DNA of 34,562 nt, from the NCBI GenBank assembly GCA_030141605.1, contig JAQGDQ010001567.1, positions 1 through 34,562 on the forward strand, read 5' to 3'. Under the pieces are notes generated by a model, which worked only from the letters and a program-made list of their open reading frames with translations, was not told the origin of the DNA and made no database searches. The position numbers and the translations under genes are program-made. The stretch is from Tubiluchus corallicola. Its lineage: Eukaryota > Priapulida > Priapulimorpha > Priapulimorphida > Tubiluchidae. Positions 8,681-22,200 of this stretch are shown here, piece after piece (the stretch's first letter is position 1; each line of letters opens with the position of its first letter).

Positions 8681-9658
8681 AGTGAAGATCTGGTACGTCA
8701 TCGCTCGATTCCGTCAGATATCATAACTATAATCGTTTAAATAATATATTATAATAATAATACGCAACTGGATTAAACGAATTAAAATAAATTATGTTTC
8801 ACCAGCTTGAACAGGGTTGTTAAATACTTAAACACTATAGCTTTAAACACTATCATTATGTTTCGATATAAATTACTCTTTTCTTCAAATGTGAGGTGAA
8901 AGTCTCGTCAAAATTACAGAATTACAAAGTTTTTGGTAGATATTGAATTCAGGTAATTTAAAAAGCACGATAATATTTTTTGAATTGAGCTAATTTAGAA
9001 AACAAAAAAATAATTAGCATACGAAAGGATCGCTATAAGCAATACGATAACATAATTATGATAAAAAAGTTTTACATGGACGATTAGACGAAAGCAGCAG
9101 TATTTTTATTGTCATCCCTTCCCACTTTCTTAGTAGTAACCTAACAACTGTTTTTATTAAAACATTGTTTTTGATATGATGTTTATTACACTACTATTTT
9201 GCAATCAGGTTACCTGAAAAATATAAACTTTTTAATTTCATCTACGTATTAATGCTATTGATAAATATGTTTAATTTTGCAGGCTTTCTTATAATATGAC
9301 TTTGAGTTCTAATTGATTTAATTATTCTGTCTGCTAAGCTGCCGTTCTACACACAAGTTTGCTTAATTCCACATCTTTAAAGCAAAAACTAAGTCTTTCG
9401 GAATGTTCAGCTTATTCTAATTTTCTTTTAAAATGTTAGGAAGTTTCAGCAATAAAACTGTGAGAAGCACCTCGTGCAATTAGTAAAATTAATTTAAAGT
9501 CCCGTCCATGTCATGTTTTGGCTCGCTCATTTTCAATGAAAAAGGTTGTCATCTGTTTAGAATGCAGTTAATAAACCCTTATCCTCCCATGTAGTTGAGC
9601 AATGTTTTTTGCAGGTGCAGCTACAATTATCAACTACATGTATAAACTATTCAAAGCG
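8681..9658. other. AT-rich stretch, no gene seen
   Basis: No frame with splice support on either strand. If the minus-strand segments are a gene and FGD6 starts upstream of 12207, the shared 5' interval would lie in 8.6-12.2 kb, but no promoter motif is clear. Confidence 0.4.
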
Positions 9659-9792
9659 TTAAATTAGAGATTATTAATACTATTTTTTTGCTTTTTGGTG
9701 ATCTTATCATCAGTAACCATTTTTTATAGCAAAAGTTTATGACAACGAGATCATCAAAAAGCAAAAAATAGTATTAATAATCTCTAATTTAA
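9659..9792. mobile_element. Hairpin MITE-like element 1, TTAA-flanked
   Basis: Left arm 9659-9704 and right arm 9748-9792 are reverse complements over 45 bp with one substitution and one single-base indel. The ends are TTAAATTAGAG and CTCTAATTTAA. A long, nearly perfect foldback suggests a recent non-autonomous element. Confidence 0.75.
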
Positions 9793-9934
9793 CTCCAGAT
9801 GGGTTATTTAGTTTAGACTTTAGGGTGTTCAGTTATAGTTTGTTAAGATAACTATTCTATTACTTAGTTGGGTTATTTAACAAACTATAATTGAACTCCC
9901 TAAAGTCTAAACTAAGTAACCCATCTGGAGTTAA
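9789..9934. mobile_element. Hairpin MITE-like element 2, TTAA-flanked
   Basis: Arms 9791-9846 and 9877-9932 are reverse complements over 56 bp with three mismatches. The body begins CTCCAGATGGGTTA and ends TAACCCATCTGGAG, with TTAA immediately outside both ends (9789-9792 and 9931-9934). TTAA duplication is the hallmark of piggyBac-type insertion, so a piggyBac-like MITE is inferred. No transposase is present. Confidence 0.75.
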
Positions 9935-10035
9935 AGATGATTATAAATTTCTTTTACAGTTTTAAGAAAGGCATTTCATGTGTGTACATTGTGTGGTAAT
10001 TCCAATATTTTTTGTGTATTAAAGTATAGCTGTAA

Positions 10036-10323
10036 TGACCTGCATTTGGATCTTGAAGGGCTCTACGATTGGGCAGTTGAAAATGGTATGCAATTCCTTC
10101 CCGACAAGTGTAAAGTTTGCGTCTGTGAGAGCTGGATTTGAGTATAAAATAACATGTATGAGGTAAGTGGCATTCCAACAGCACTAAACTTTAGTGCTTA
10201 TGAGAAAAACCTTGAATTATTACTAGATAATAAGCTAAACTTTAAAGATCACATAGCTGAAATTATAAAGTATGTCAAACGGATTAAACCACTGACCCTT
10301 GTATTGGTCTTAAGGAATCGCTG
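10036..10323 (+). pseudogene. LINE reverse transcriptase fragment, decayed
   Basis: The + strand reads DLEGLYDWAVENGMQFLPDK then CKV, matching the LINE block in which a W-containing helix is followed by NPDKCK. After in-frame stops it resumes with EKNLELLLDNKLNFKDHIAE and IIKYVKRIKPLTLV, matching the KDLGV-x-D-x-KL-x-F-x-x-H-I block. Stops and a lost segment show it is dead. It may belong to the same family as 913-1083, but they share no part. Confidence 0.8.
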
Positions 10324-12206
10324 AAATCGCAATATTAACAGAACGTCAATTTTTCTTGTATGTATTTGCATTTTCCACCGACAGTAGGGCGAGCAGTCTA
10401 GTGTTTTTGCGAAATAAACTTTTTGTGAGTTATTGTGATTAAATTTGCTCTGCATTTACTCGTAGAGCAAATTTCACATCGAATATGGATTGTTACAGTC
10501 TGTTATGATTACATTATAAGATGGGTGAGATATTATGTAGATATTTCAAATTGAGCGTAGTAAAGAGCTAACACTTGCTGTGACAATTTCACTTAGACTA
10601 CAGTTATCTTATAGACCAGCTAAACTACTAGTGTATTTTTTAGTAAGTTGCTTGTGGCAGGCAGACGGCTGTTTGGCAGAATGCCATGACGTGATTTAGG
10701 GTAGTTTGCAGTATGGGTTCTTTTTTAAACACGTTGCAAAGCTTCCCAAATCAAAAATATCACTGAAACTAGTGGTCCAATAGAAAGATGCATCATTTAT
10801 CTGCATGTAAAGAATATAGCGATCTACTCCATGTTTAAAAAATGAATTTGTTAAAAGTTGGTGATAGTTAATAAATCTGTTTTGAATCCAACATAATACT
10901 CATAGTTTCAAAATTAACCACTTTCTAAAACTAGTTGTTAATCCTTTTGATCTGGCTTAATAATTGTGTTTAACTGTATTTGTCATTGCTGTTTTGCCAG
11001 ATCAGCATATGCTTTCTTATTTTAAAGGAAGCAAGTTGATTAACCTGTGACTTGGGCCTTTACAGCTATAAACCACTGTCTTTTTTTAATTTTATAGTAA
11101 TTTATTTCATATCATTTTATGTAATTTCAAATTTTTGCTGAGCATATTGACATGTAAATTGCAATTTTTTTTAATTGATGATGTTTTGAATCAAAATATT
11201 TCCCATGCATTAGTTTTGTTACTTTGTCACTTGGTTGCTATGACTCCTCCGTTAATTGAATTCACAACCTGCAAGTGAAAACCAGGGATATTACTGATAA
11301 TTGCACTTTCGGTTGGATTTTGTTTTCAAGTTTTGTAGTATTTATCCAGCTTGCCTTTTTTTCTGCTAGATGTTAAAAATTACTGAAAATTTTGGGTTAT
11401 AATAGTTCAAATAAAGCATAAATATTTATTTATTTAATTTTCTGCACTATTTGTAGCATACTTTTTACGGCAATGCAGCATATCTTCAGTACTGAGGACT
11501 GTGAAGCTTGAAGGTCACCCAAATATGATTAAAAGCGTAATTTGCACAAAACCAAGTTTAATTTTATAATTTATGAAATTTAGGCAACAAAATATTCGCA
11601 AAATAAAATTTGTCAGTTTTTTAGCTTCTTGATATTTAATCATTGTTCTACTCTTTTATTAGGATTTTTTGTCTAGCTACTTCAGTTAAACTTGCATCAG
11701 AGCAATTATAAGCAAACATGCAAAAGCAGACTATTTTATTTATTTTGGAATTTTTTTTGGTTTTGATAATAGTTGGTTTTGCAAAAATGATTTCGGATCG
11801 GTTTTGTTTCACTATCAGTTTCCTATGTTTCATAAATTTTGGTTTTGGTTTCGGTTTGTAATTTCAGTTTTGGTAACATCCCTGGTGAAAACCAAGAAAG
11901 CCATTGACCCACTGCTACGCTAAGCTATCTTTATAGCTACTTCATTATTTAGAAGTGCCATATCCAATTTTTACCACAAAACTTTTGCACATGGAACCCT
12001 GATAGCTAAAACATCCTTTTTTTGCGCACATGTCAATCAGCTACTGATAAATTTGTTGAAGTTATACATGTATGATGGTTTTCGTACTGAGTTGAATCCT
12101 TGTTGTAAACCTGTTGCTCTTAACGATTCTGTGTACATGCTGTATAAAATGTGTTTTTGTGTGTTTTAACTTTCATACAATTTTATAAACTTTTATTATT
12201 TTGCAG
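10324..12206. other. AT-rich DNA upstream of the first visible FGD6 exon
   Basis: Expected to be 5' intron or promoter of FGD6. I found no ATG-led exon with a phase-1 donor that would join 12207. ATG TAT GAG|GTAAGT at 10155 leaves in the wrong phase and lies in the LINE relic. No other element is recognised. Confidence 0.4.
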
Positions 12207-12279
12207 AGAGATCTGATCGTCCACCATTACCACCTAAACCGGTGTTCTCTGCAAGTAAAAAGTGTCTGGCTTCTGACAG
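12207..12279 (+). CDS. FGD6: FGD6 exon 1 visible: N-terminal proline-rich segment
   Basis: The acceptor is TTTTGCAG and the donor ACAG|GTGTGA. The exon enters with two bases of a split codon and leaves with two (AG), completed by the T opening the next exon. It encodes [10 protein letters not shown], a PxxP type SH3-ligand motif, followed by a Lys/Ser stretch. FGD6 proteins carry similar PPxxPKP motifs near their start, so this is probably close to the N-terminus. No initiator ATG is in this exon. Confidence 0.8.
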
Positions 12280-15200
12280 GTGTGATAAAACTGAAATTTG
12301 TCTTTTCCAGCTATTTTTATACTGGATATTGTTATGTGTAGATGTTGTGAATATCCCATTATAAGAATAATAATTGCATTACTACAAAGCCAGGTGTGCA
12401 AAGTAGCTGTTGAATAAATTACGTAATAGCTTTTTCCAAACAGGCTGAATGGAATGTGCATTATAATGCATACATGTCCAGTAGTGTGATGTTGCCAGGT
12501 AACAAGTGACCTTGACCTTATTTCCACAAGCCACTGCAGAGGGAGCAATCAGTTTTTCTGCATCCACATAGCCCAATGTAGGCTTTATAAACGGATGCAC
12601 GAAAAATAGTATAAAGTCATTTCTATCTATAATGCAAATCACATACATAGTAATGCATACTCGCTTCCCTGCATCTAGGAATTACGGCTCCTTATGGTCA
12701 CACTCAAAACTATCAAACCAAAACTGGGTTTTAATACTAGCTTTGACAAATGTCCCACCAAATTAAGTAGTGACCCTTCACCCTAGTTAAGATTTTCGCA
12801 AAAGATGCCTACATAAAGCTATAGCTTTGCTTCCAAGACCCTCACTTTAACACACCTGGGATGTTTTTTCTACACACTGTTTCCGCAAAGAACAAAAAAA
12901 CGGTATTTTTGAAGTTTTCCTTTACAAACCTCTTGGTATGGGTTTGGAAAGAAATTTATAGCTCTTTGAAAAGCAGAGAAGCTGGCTATGTAGTGATGTC
13001 GTCTCATTTACGAATGCCTCTATTAGGTGTAAAGGTTACAATTTACAAGTTATCTTCAGAAAACAATTTTTCTCTACTGTAAACTTACTTCGTTTTGTTG
13101 TGCTAATTATCCATATTTTTACCTTTCTAGTAAAGCCACAATGGTGGAGAAAAATCTGCTGTTGTCTAGGAGGCTGATGTTTGAACACAAACAACACACA
13201 CCAAGTGCTGCTCAGTTACCAGCAAATTCTCCGGTTACTGACGGCAGCGGTAACTTATTGTCTGATCGTAACCAGAATGTTGTTGGTTCAAAAGTGTCAA
13301 ACGATTCCAATCAAAATACTGCTCATTCCAGGTGCCAAATGTCAACCTATAATCCTAAATCAGCGGACCAATATGCAAGACTTGAGAATGCTGGTGAATT
13401 GTCACCTCAATCAAGTCTTGTTAAAGTTTCCATAGAACGTCTTATGCAGCGGTCTGGATCTTCAAATTCATTAGATGGTGGAGAAAAAACTAGTCAAGAC
13501 AGAGTTTTTTTGTCGCCCGAGAAAAAACGAGTTGGGAATTTACCAACAACGGACACAGACAAGTCTAACACCAAGCCTTGCCAAGTGATAAACAAGTGTG
13601 ACGAATACAGTAAAACAGTCAATACAGACAATACTGTCAAAACTCCTCCTAAACCAACTCCAAGAAAATCTCTTAGACATTTAGGCCTAACTCCAGCATC
13701 AAATGGCAGCCCAGTCATCACTAAGAGTCACTCGGCTGACATTTTAAGTCCCAATTCTTTCGGTGCAAAGTTAGGCGATTATGAGGTGGGCGAGAATCAG
13801 AACATCCAAGAACTGTGTGATGATATTATTGCAATGACTGAAAAGTTTAATGATAAGTTCGATGATGTTTTGCTTGATGGACATCCAGAATTTTTACGTC
13901 CGCTGTCTCCCGTACGTTCATGTTCAACTTTGGACGAACAAGGAGTCGAAGTTGGCAAGAAAGAAATTAAAGTAAAGCGCAATAAATCATTTGGCGGATT
14001 CAAGTCACCTTTCTCAACTAATTTTTTATCATTGTCTATACCTGGTCTTTCCTTTGGTAACAAAAGTGAAGAGTCAAAGCTAGGTGAGAGGAGTCACAGC
14101 ATCGATGTTGACAAACTCTGTGTAAGTCCAGAAGTGCAGCCAAGTGAAAAAAGAAATTCTGGCGTGACAGTATCAATAAAACAGTTTCTTAAGAGCTCAG
14201 CTCAGAAACTTCCTTTAATCACTGGTGCTGATAAGAAAGATGGCACTGCGGCTACACAGACGGTATGGTTTGATTCACATGTTGATCAGTCATCTGATGT
14301 GGTCATGAGACCGAAAAGCATGCATCGGAGCAACCGCCCAGATGCTACTGTTAATGCTACACATCTTCCTACGGGTGCGGACCACAACATTGCAGAAAAT
14401 CGTGATTTTAGTAATTTTATGCGTACAGTTGTTAGCGCAGGTGTGAAATGTGATATTAGTGAGCGTAGTACAGTGACGGGTGCTCAGACTAATCAAAATC
14501 AATATTGCTCGTACGCTTTATCAACTGGTTCTGAATCCTCACTTCCTGAACCAGTGCCTCCACCTCGTGCCAAAAGATTGAATCGAACGTTATCCGTATG
14601 TAGTCGAATCGACTCCGAATTGATCACTTTTAATTTTGAACGAAGCTTAAGTCTTCCAGCATCCAGACGGAGTCATACACCTCCTGACAGTAGCCAATCT
14701 GAAAACTACGCTGTTGGCTTAAGAGATAAGTATGAAGCAGAAATGATAGATTTTATGGACAAATCTAGTTCCAGTAGTGACAGTGATGTTGGTGATGACG
14801 TCAGTGAGAAGGTAGAATGTTTGTATTTTTTGACAACTTCCATTACTTAGTGTTCCTTGTAATAAGCCTTTTCACAGTTCCAGCGATTGATGATGACAGT
14901 GAAAAGGCCAAAGGCTGAGTGAATCAGACAACGCATTTGTGTAAACTTGACAACGCTTCACAGTAACGATACTGACAGAACATGTCACATGACAGTTATA
15001 GTTGAGACACATTGTTGGTTTCAGTTAACTTCACCTTTGGCAACAGCAGTTGTGCATAGTATTACTGTGAAAAGGCTTATAAAATCCAGGGTTCCCACGA
15101 TCAGGGAAAATCCTCGAAAATACAGGCCATCCTGGAAAGTCGTGGAAAAGTCATGAAAAAGATAATTTGGTAAAAAGTCAGGAAAGATGATGAAAATGGG

Positions 15201-16213
15201 GCGGAAAGTCAGGGAAATTAGAAAGGATTGCAAAAATAAACACTGTGAATTGATATTTTTTCAAACATATTTTTCAGCGATTCGTGTTCAAATAAAATTT
15301 TGCTCTTTGGCAGGCTTGACACATCATATATTATTATATGTATGAATGTCCATACACAAAAATGCTTGAATATGTATACTGGTAATGCAATTTCTGCTTG
15401 TCTTGGTCATGGAAAATCAATATTTGGTCAGGGAAAAGTCAAAGAAATTATTTTAAAATTCTGTGGGAACCCTGCTTATTGTTATAATCACAAAGGCTGG
15501 TTTTATGATTGAATTAACTGGCATTCAGCTACAAAATTATTTAAAAATTTAACTTATTCAGTTCAGTACCACAATAAACTTAAATAGCTGCTGTATTGAG
15601 ATTAAGATTAAGTTAAACCAGCTACTAATTTTAATTTAAAAATAGTTTTACTAAATATTTGTTTATTAAAAAAGTGCACACAAAACATTTTGCTCCTTAA
15701 CGACCTTCTATTAGAGCTTTCTTTCTATAGTTTTCAAAACATCGGTAGCTTTTTTGGTCACGGCGATGGGCTGTTAATGGTTATTAACCCAAGTCACTAA
15801 TGATGGCCGCTGGTTAACGGTCATTGACATTATGTGATTCTCATTTACGATTATCATTGTTTAAGTAGTTCTGAACGTTCATATGCAGAAAATGTCGCTT
15901 ATATTAGTTATAGTAACAACAATATTAATGAGATGCATTCTTTTTAGAAAATTACACAGAAAAAGAAAAGTGTTTTCTTGATAGCTAAAGAAGTGATGAC
16001 ATCAGAGCAAACATTTGTTGATGTTCTTAAACTACTAAATGAGGTTTGTTTTAACTCCTTTTACTTTGGTTGAGCTATATCAATCTTGTTTAACTACATC
16101 ACATTTTGAGGTTTACTCTTGGTACAAAAAATTGTTTTTGGCCACTTGTACGCATTCTGAATATGCACAATTCTTACAAAATAAGGTAACAATGATAGCA
16201 ATAGCATTGTTGT

Positions 16214-16253
<40 letters not shown>

Positions 16254-19200
16254 AATGGCAGTTACAATGATGATATTTATATGGCAAGCTTATCACAGGT
16301 GCCAAGAGCTTTATAATCAACATATATAACTGTGCAATATAAACACCCTCATAAATTAAGCGTGAAAAATTTGTCTTGAAATTTTGTATGGATCGCTTAC
16401 AATAAAAAGTCTTACATGCTGTCTTATTGCATACAGAGCTTGCATTAATAGTAACAGTGTATAAAACTTGTAAATTTAAACTCCTGCCCTGACCATTAGG
16501 TGCATTCATTTTTGCGGCAAGCCGTTTGCTATAAGTTTAGACAACATTGTGTCAATTTTGAAAAATAATCGTAACGTTCGCCACACGCTCTTTTCGCTAA
16601 CTAAACAAAAGTATAAATTACTTTATCATGTCAGTAAGGTCAATAATGTGTTTTTGATGAACCAGTGTTGCACACTGGGGTGGCGATGCAGTGCTGTTTT
16701 ACCAGGTGATACAAACATTTTATATTATTGAGAACTTGCTTTTCCAGTTACATAAGTTTTTCAAACAACTAAACATAATATAACTTTGTATAGAAACTTT
16801 TTAAGACATTTTTAAAATGCCTTTTCTTCCCCGTTAAGCCTCAATAATCAGCAAAATCAATCATAAATGCGTAAATTTTCAATAACTTTTTTAAATCAAC
16901 TATTGAGGTTTCCTGATATGTTAGTGCAACTCAGTCCATAAACATGGAGTAGAAAGATTGGAAGACTTTCATTCATACGTCTTTAAGTTATGTGATTTTC
17001 TAACCAACTGCCTACTGTGCTGTGTGCTTTGCACAATACACAACTAAGTTCACAAAGAGTTACTAAATCCGTATGTAGTCTACAGCCTTAGCTTTAATTA
17101 CTTTGTAAACAAATAATAAAATTTTTGAACTGTTTGCATGACTGAATTGGTAACCAGTGTAGTGGGTTCCAGACAGGTGTTATGCGAACGTGGTCTTAGC
17201 TATTCTTTAGGCAGCAGAATTTTGAACATTGATTTCAACACAAATTAATTGATTTATTTTGGAGTTTATAATTTTTTTGTACGTTCATACACTTAACTGA
17301 CTCAGTCATATAAAAGCGTATTTTTCAATTTAAAATGTCAAATGCAATAACTATAACATCGCTGTTTTTTGCCGAGGACGCAGCTTTGTTTTTCTACTGG
17401 TCTCGATCAGAGTTGCCACTTGAAATGCTGCTGATTATGATACTGGGACGCTAAAAAATATCATATTTTCCACTAAATCAGTGATTTGCTGCTTATCCCA
17501 TAATAATCAGACCATACGTTCATTCCATACAAAAAAGATACTAAACTATAATCCAAAATTATACAATAATTTATTAATGCAAAACAAAAAGGCTAAAAAA
17601 AAACAAATCGTAAAAAATGTGCATTGAAAAAATTTAAAGCAATATTGCTAACCAGTGGGAAGTAAACTTTAATTTCAACTGATTTTAAATATTCCACAAC
17701 TAAGCTTTAAATATTCTCAAAGCTTTAAAAAAATTCAAATCCCTCCTTACTAACGTTTTTTCAGCTCATCAGGTAAGGCAAAAATTGATTTTTTTGGCCA
17801 GCCCAGGGCTTGTGTAACACTCCACATCAAACTGAGTGAGATATTTACAAATACAAGTAAATGTATACAAATGGTATTTTACAAATTTGTAGAAATTTAT
17901 ATAACAAAAAAGTAGTGATTATTGTTTGGTCGCCAATTTCTAAAAAATTAAGATTATTTTCATATCTATTGACAAAATGTTTTTTTAGGATTTTCGCACT
18001 GCGTTGCTTGATGCTGGAATAGAATATGGCAAGCCAGTGATCAATGAGCAAACTTTGAACCAAATTCTAGGATATTTCCCACAACTACAGCCATTGAACA
18101 CCAGCTTGCTAAGAGATCTCACTGAACGAATTAGTAACTGGTATGTTATGCTGTAATATAATGTTTATGAAACATCTTATTGCTATTTTATTAAGTAAAT
18201 GCGTGTAGTGTGAAAAAACTAGGAGTGCAGTAAGGTGCATAAAAATACAAGCAAAAAATAAAAAATAAACTTAAAAGCTATAGTAAAGTATCAAACATTT
18301 CATGTCATTTAAATAATATACACACACGTATCATGACATACGCACAAATTTACACTTTTATTAGTGAAAACAGCACTGCATATATGATGAATGTAAACAA
18401 ACTGCAAGTTCACAAACATGACTTGTCTCACCTTTCCTGAATTTTAATCACTTTCTCTGCAAATTGCACAATATAAATTTGCAAAGTCAACAGCTATCAA
18501 AAATGTTATAGTACATGTACAACAGTGTGGAAATAAGCTAAATAATGATAAACATTATGAGAGGAAGAATTAAAGAAGAAGAATTTATTAGTTACTTAAA
18601 ATGCATTAACCTTAAAATGAGCAAATGGAGATACATAAATCTAACACACACGCATGTATACTTATGCATATTACCCATTACGAAATTTGAAATTAAAATC
18701 AATAAACACGTAGCCTACAGGTACATACGGATTAATAAACAGATTAATATAAAAAATATCATAAGTTGACATTACATATAAACCAGTGAAAATTAATTGG
18801 CCTGAGTGCACACTATTGACTATTTTAAATAAAGCAAAATTGTAATACACGCATATATATATATATATAGATATATGTACACAAACCTATAGAATTAATG
18901 TACAAATGTTTTTGACTCTCTCAAAATTAAGTATGAAAAACTGTGCATGATATTTTCCATACTATTGTTTGTTCATAAATTCAATGGCAATAAAATGAAC
19001 ATTCAACCGGTTTTCATTTTTAACTAATAAATACCTGAGATTGTAGCAGTGTAATTTAAACAGCATAAAATTTTTAAATCTTTTATAATAAAAGCGATAT
19101 CAGTTTTTTTTAAACAACTCTGTATAGTCAATTGCATTACTTTATATTAGAAAAACCCAATGTTTGTACAGCACACTAGCAGGCATCTTCAGCAAGTAAA

Positions 19201-22200
19201 AAATGATTTAAAATTTGGAACAAAAGTAAGGCATTATGGCAACAACTATGAAAACAATAGTCAAGACATAGAGGAAAGGCCAAAAGATGTAATAAAAAGT
19301 TATCATTAATGATTAATTAAACCTTGATTCTGGTGTACAGCTGAGTTAAATTTTTTTACAATAAAGCAAATTCTAGGCCTTTCTAACTGGATATAAAATT
19401 TTTGCAGTGTTACAATCAAAGCTGTTAGAGAGAAACTAAATGCCTTTCATAAAATAGCCTAGACGCACTAATGTGTTTTGGTCCGGCATGTCCTAAAAGG
19501 TTAATGGTTTCTATAAGAAAGTTCTGGGAAGTGTTTACCATTGCCATGGATCCGCTTTTTGCAGAAATTTAGAACATGCATTGGTGGGGCAGATCCATTT
19601 GTACATTAAAATTACTGAAATCATAACAATGTGTAGAGCAGATCCATTTAACAGGCATTTTTCCATATTGGGAAAGTAAAAAATTGGCTGCTATGATCTG
19701 CCCAATGACCCTTAGGATCTTCATGCAAAATTTAAATGTCCTTTAATGAAAACTGTGGCTTGGCCTGGATTGGTTTTCAAAAATAAATGCAACATTGTTT
19801 ATATTTTCTTACTATTTCCTTGTTCTATTTTAGGGAAACGAATCCAACAATAGCGGATATCTTATGCTGGTTTGGACCATTTCTGAAATTGTATACCTCA
19901 TATATTAAAGATTTCCAGCAAATGTGTGCAGTATTCGACAACGAATGCAAGAAGTCTCCTGGATTTAACAGTGTCGTACGGAATTTTGAAGTATGTCTTT
20001 GTGTACAATGCATCTTGTTTTTAAAATTGTGTCAGAATATCTTCTGTTGAATTCCAGAATTTAACCAACCTACTGACTCATTTAAAAAGCAAGAATTAAT
20101 CCAATAGGTAATTTTATTGAAATAAAGAATTGTGAAATAAGTCAATATTGAGATTAGTATCTTGATACTTAGGGTCATAGTAACTAATATGCATACTAGT
20201 GCATAATACTCGTGCATGCTCGACACTCAGCATATGCACAGGCAGGTGACTGAGTGAATCAAGTTTAGCAGCTATAAGTGTAATTCCAAAATTTCAATAT
20301 AGTGCAATGACAAGATACACTTGATAAAATTGTATTTGCTTGAACTCTACTATAAATTTAATTAAATATTTCTTTTGGTTAGATTGAGAAATGTGCTGGG
20401 TTAGGTATAAAAGACTACATGCTGAAACCAATTCAACGAATTCCTCAATACCGGTTACTTATACAAGGTTGGTAATTAAATATTTTCCATTGTGTGAGCT
20501 GTATGAATAAAACTTTGTAGTTGATGACATATATCAGTCAGTTATATTTCTGTTCTGAACATTTATTATTGCTCAAGAAGCTTCATGGTTCCCTATTATG
20601 CTTCTGGTATTGCCACCAGTTCAGTTGAAGCAATTGTTTCATGCAGCCATGTATTCATTACTACCATATCACTTCTTGAGGTTTTCCAAATTCCGTGAAA
20701 TTGTCTTTCAAGAAGATTCCAACATCTTCATTCATTCTGCAATGATACCGTAGCAGTTCGTGTACAACGTTTATTGTACAATGTTCTTGTACAATGTTTA
20801 TGTACATTGTTTGTGTACAATGTTCTTGTACAATGTTTATGTACATTGTTTATGTACAATGTTCATGTACTATAATGTATTAAAATGCATGTTTCTTGTA
20901 CATTTCTTGTGTATTTCAGATTATTTAAAACATTTGCCGGAGTCGTCGCCTGATTACAAGCAAACAGTTGGTGAGTAATTTTTTTTAAAATATTCAGATA
21001 TTTAACACAAATAAATTATAACGAAAGCTCGGTGTCTTCATGAATTTATCTTACTGTTAATAATCGCTGTTGTTTTTTTTTGCAGTTGCATTGAAGATTG
21101 TTGAAGACGTGGCAAATCATGCTAATGAAACTATAAAGAGTGAGGTGAGCTTTCTGTTCTCACATTCACAGCAGCAGAGTTCAGTATAGCTTAAAGTTGT
21201 TATCAAAGAGTGCTGACTTTTTCTAATTGTGCATCTCAGTGGCTGCGAAGTTAAGCTATATCGTAGATGTCATAGACAAAATTTTAACATCAAAGAAATC
21301 TGTGTTCAAAACAGATCAACCAGTCAGTTAGTTAAACAACTACTAGACAATAGCATTCAAATGTAACAATTTAAAGAAATTTATTGAAACATAAAGAAAA
21401 ATCCCGGGAAGGGTGTCAGACATACTAATAATGTCTGCAGTCATCTTCCACTTATACCACTTCCTTTGAAAGTGGTGCTGGCATGCCATTGGTGTAGCAA
21501 TGTCTAGTGTTTGCTAGACTAACTAGTGTGTTTACCAGTTTTGAAGGCACGTTTATTTCCGTGGGGCAGATGGTAGAGTTCTGTCTGCCCAATGTCTATA
21601 AAGATGTAATGAGTATTTAATGATTTTGATGACTTGTAAGAACTGGGAAGATGGATGCACAGTGACCTTGTGCCAAAAACTACAGGTCGTGCCTTCTTTA
21701 CTGCCAGCCTCAAAATTTACAGACAGAAGCTTCCCATTTGTATACATGCTTATTGCTCAAAGTACTAAATATGTAAACACGAACATCATCCACACAATAT
21801 CATTAAGCTGACTAAATTTTCACCTGTTACGGACAGGAAAACTTCCAGAGATTGTTTGAGATCCAGGAAAGGTTGCTGGGTGGTAAGAAAGAGATAGTGA
21901 AGCCAGGGAGGATGCTCATCAAACAGGGAGAACTAATGAAGTTGTCACGCAAGGAGCCTGCGCCACGGATGCTGTTTTTGGTAAAACGATAATATAATAG
22001 TCCCTCATTTTATTTTCCTTAAAGAAATTGCTGAGAAGTGCTGAAAAAAACAAAAACAGAAATCAAGGTGACAATAGTTAAAAAAAATACTAAAGTTTGA
22101 AAAAATATTATTAGATTTTTTATTATTAGATTTATTTATTTATCAGTTTAGCACAACACTATAAAATACAAATTATTATAATTACAAATTGACAGTGCAT

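Noticed and set aside
10155-10163. ATG TAT GAG|GTAAGT as FGD6 start exon
   Set aside because: Wrong phase for 12207 and located inside a LINE relic.
12234-12648. Minus-strand frames of 104 and 88 codons opposite the first FGD6 exon
   Set aside because: No acceptor/donor support and no recognisable pattern; the first is partly the shadow of the FGD6 exon.
14947-15512. Short frames across the MITE and hAT-like element
   Set aside because: They fall in non-autonomous elements with no protein similarity and no transposase motifs.
16174-16509. Open frames with poly-Met or poly-His
   Set aside because: Products of the ATG microsatellite in an intron.
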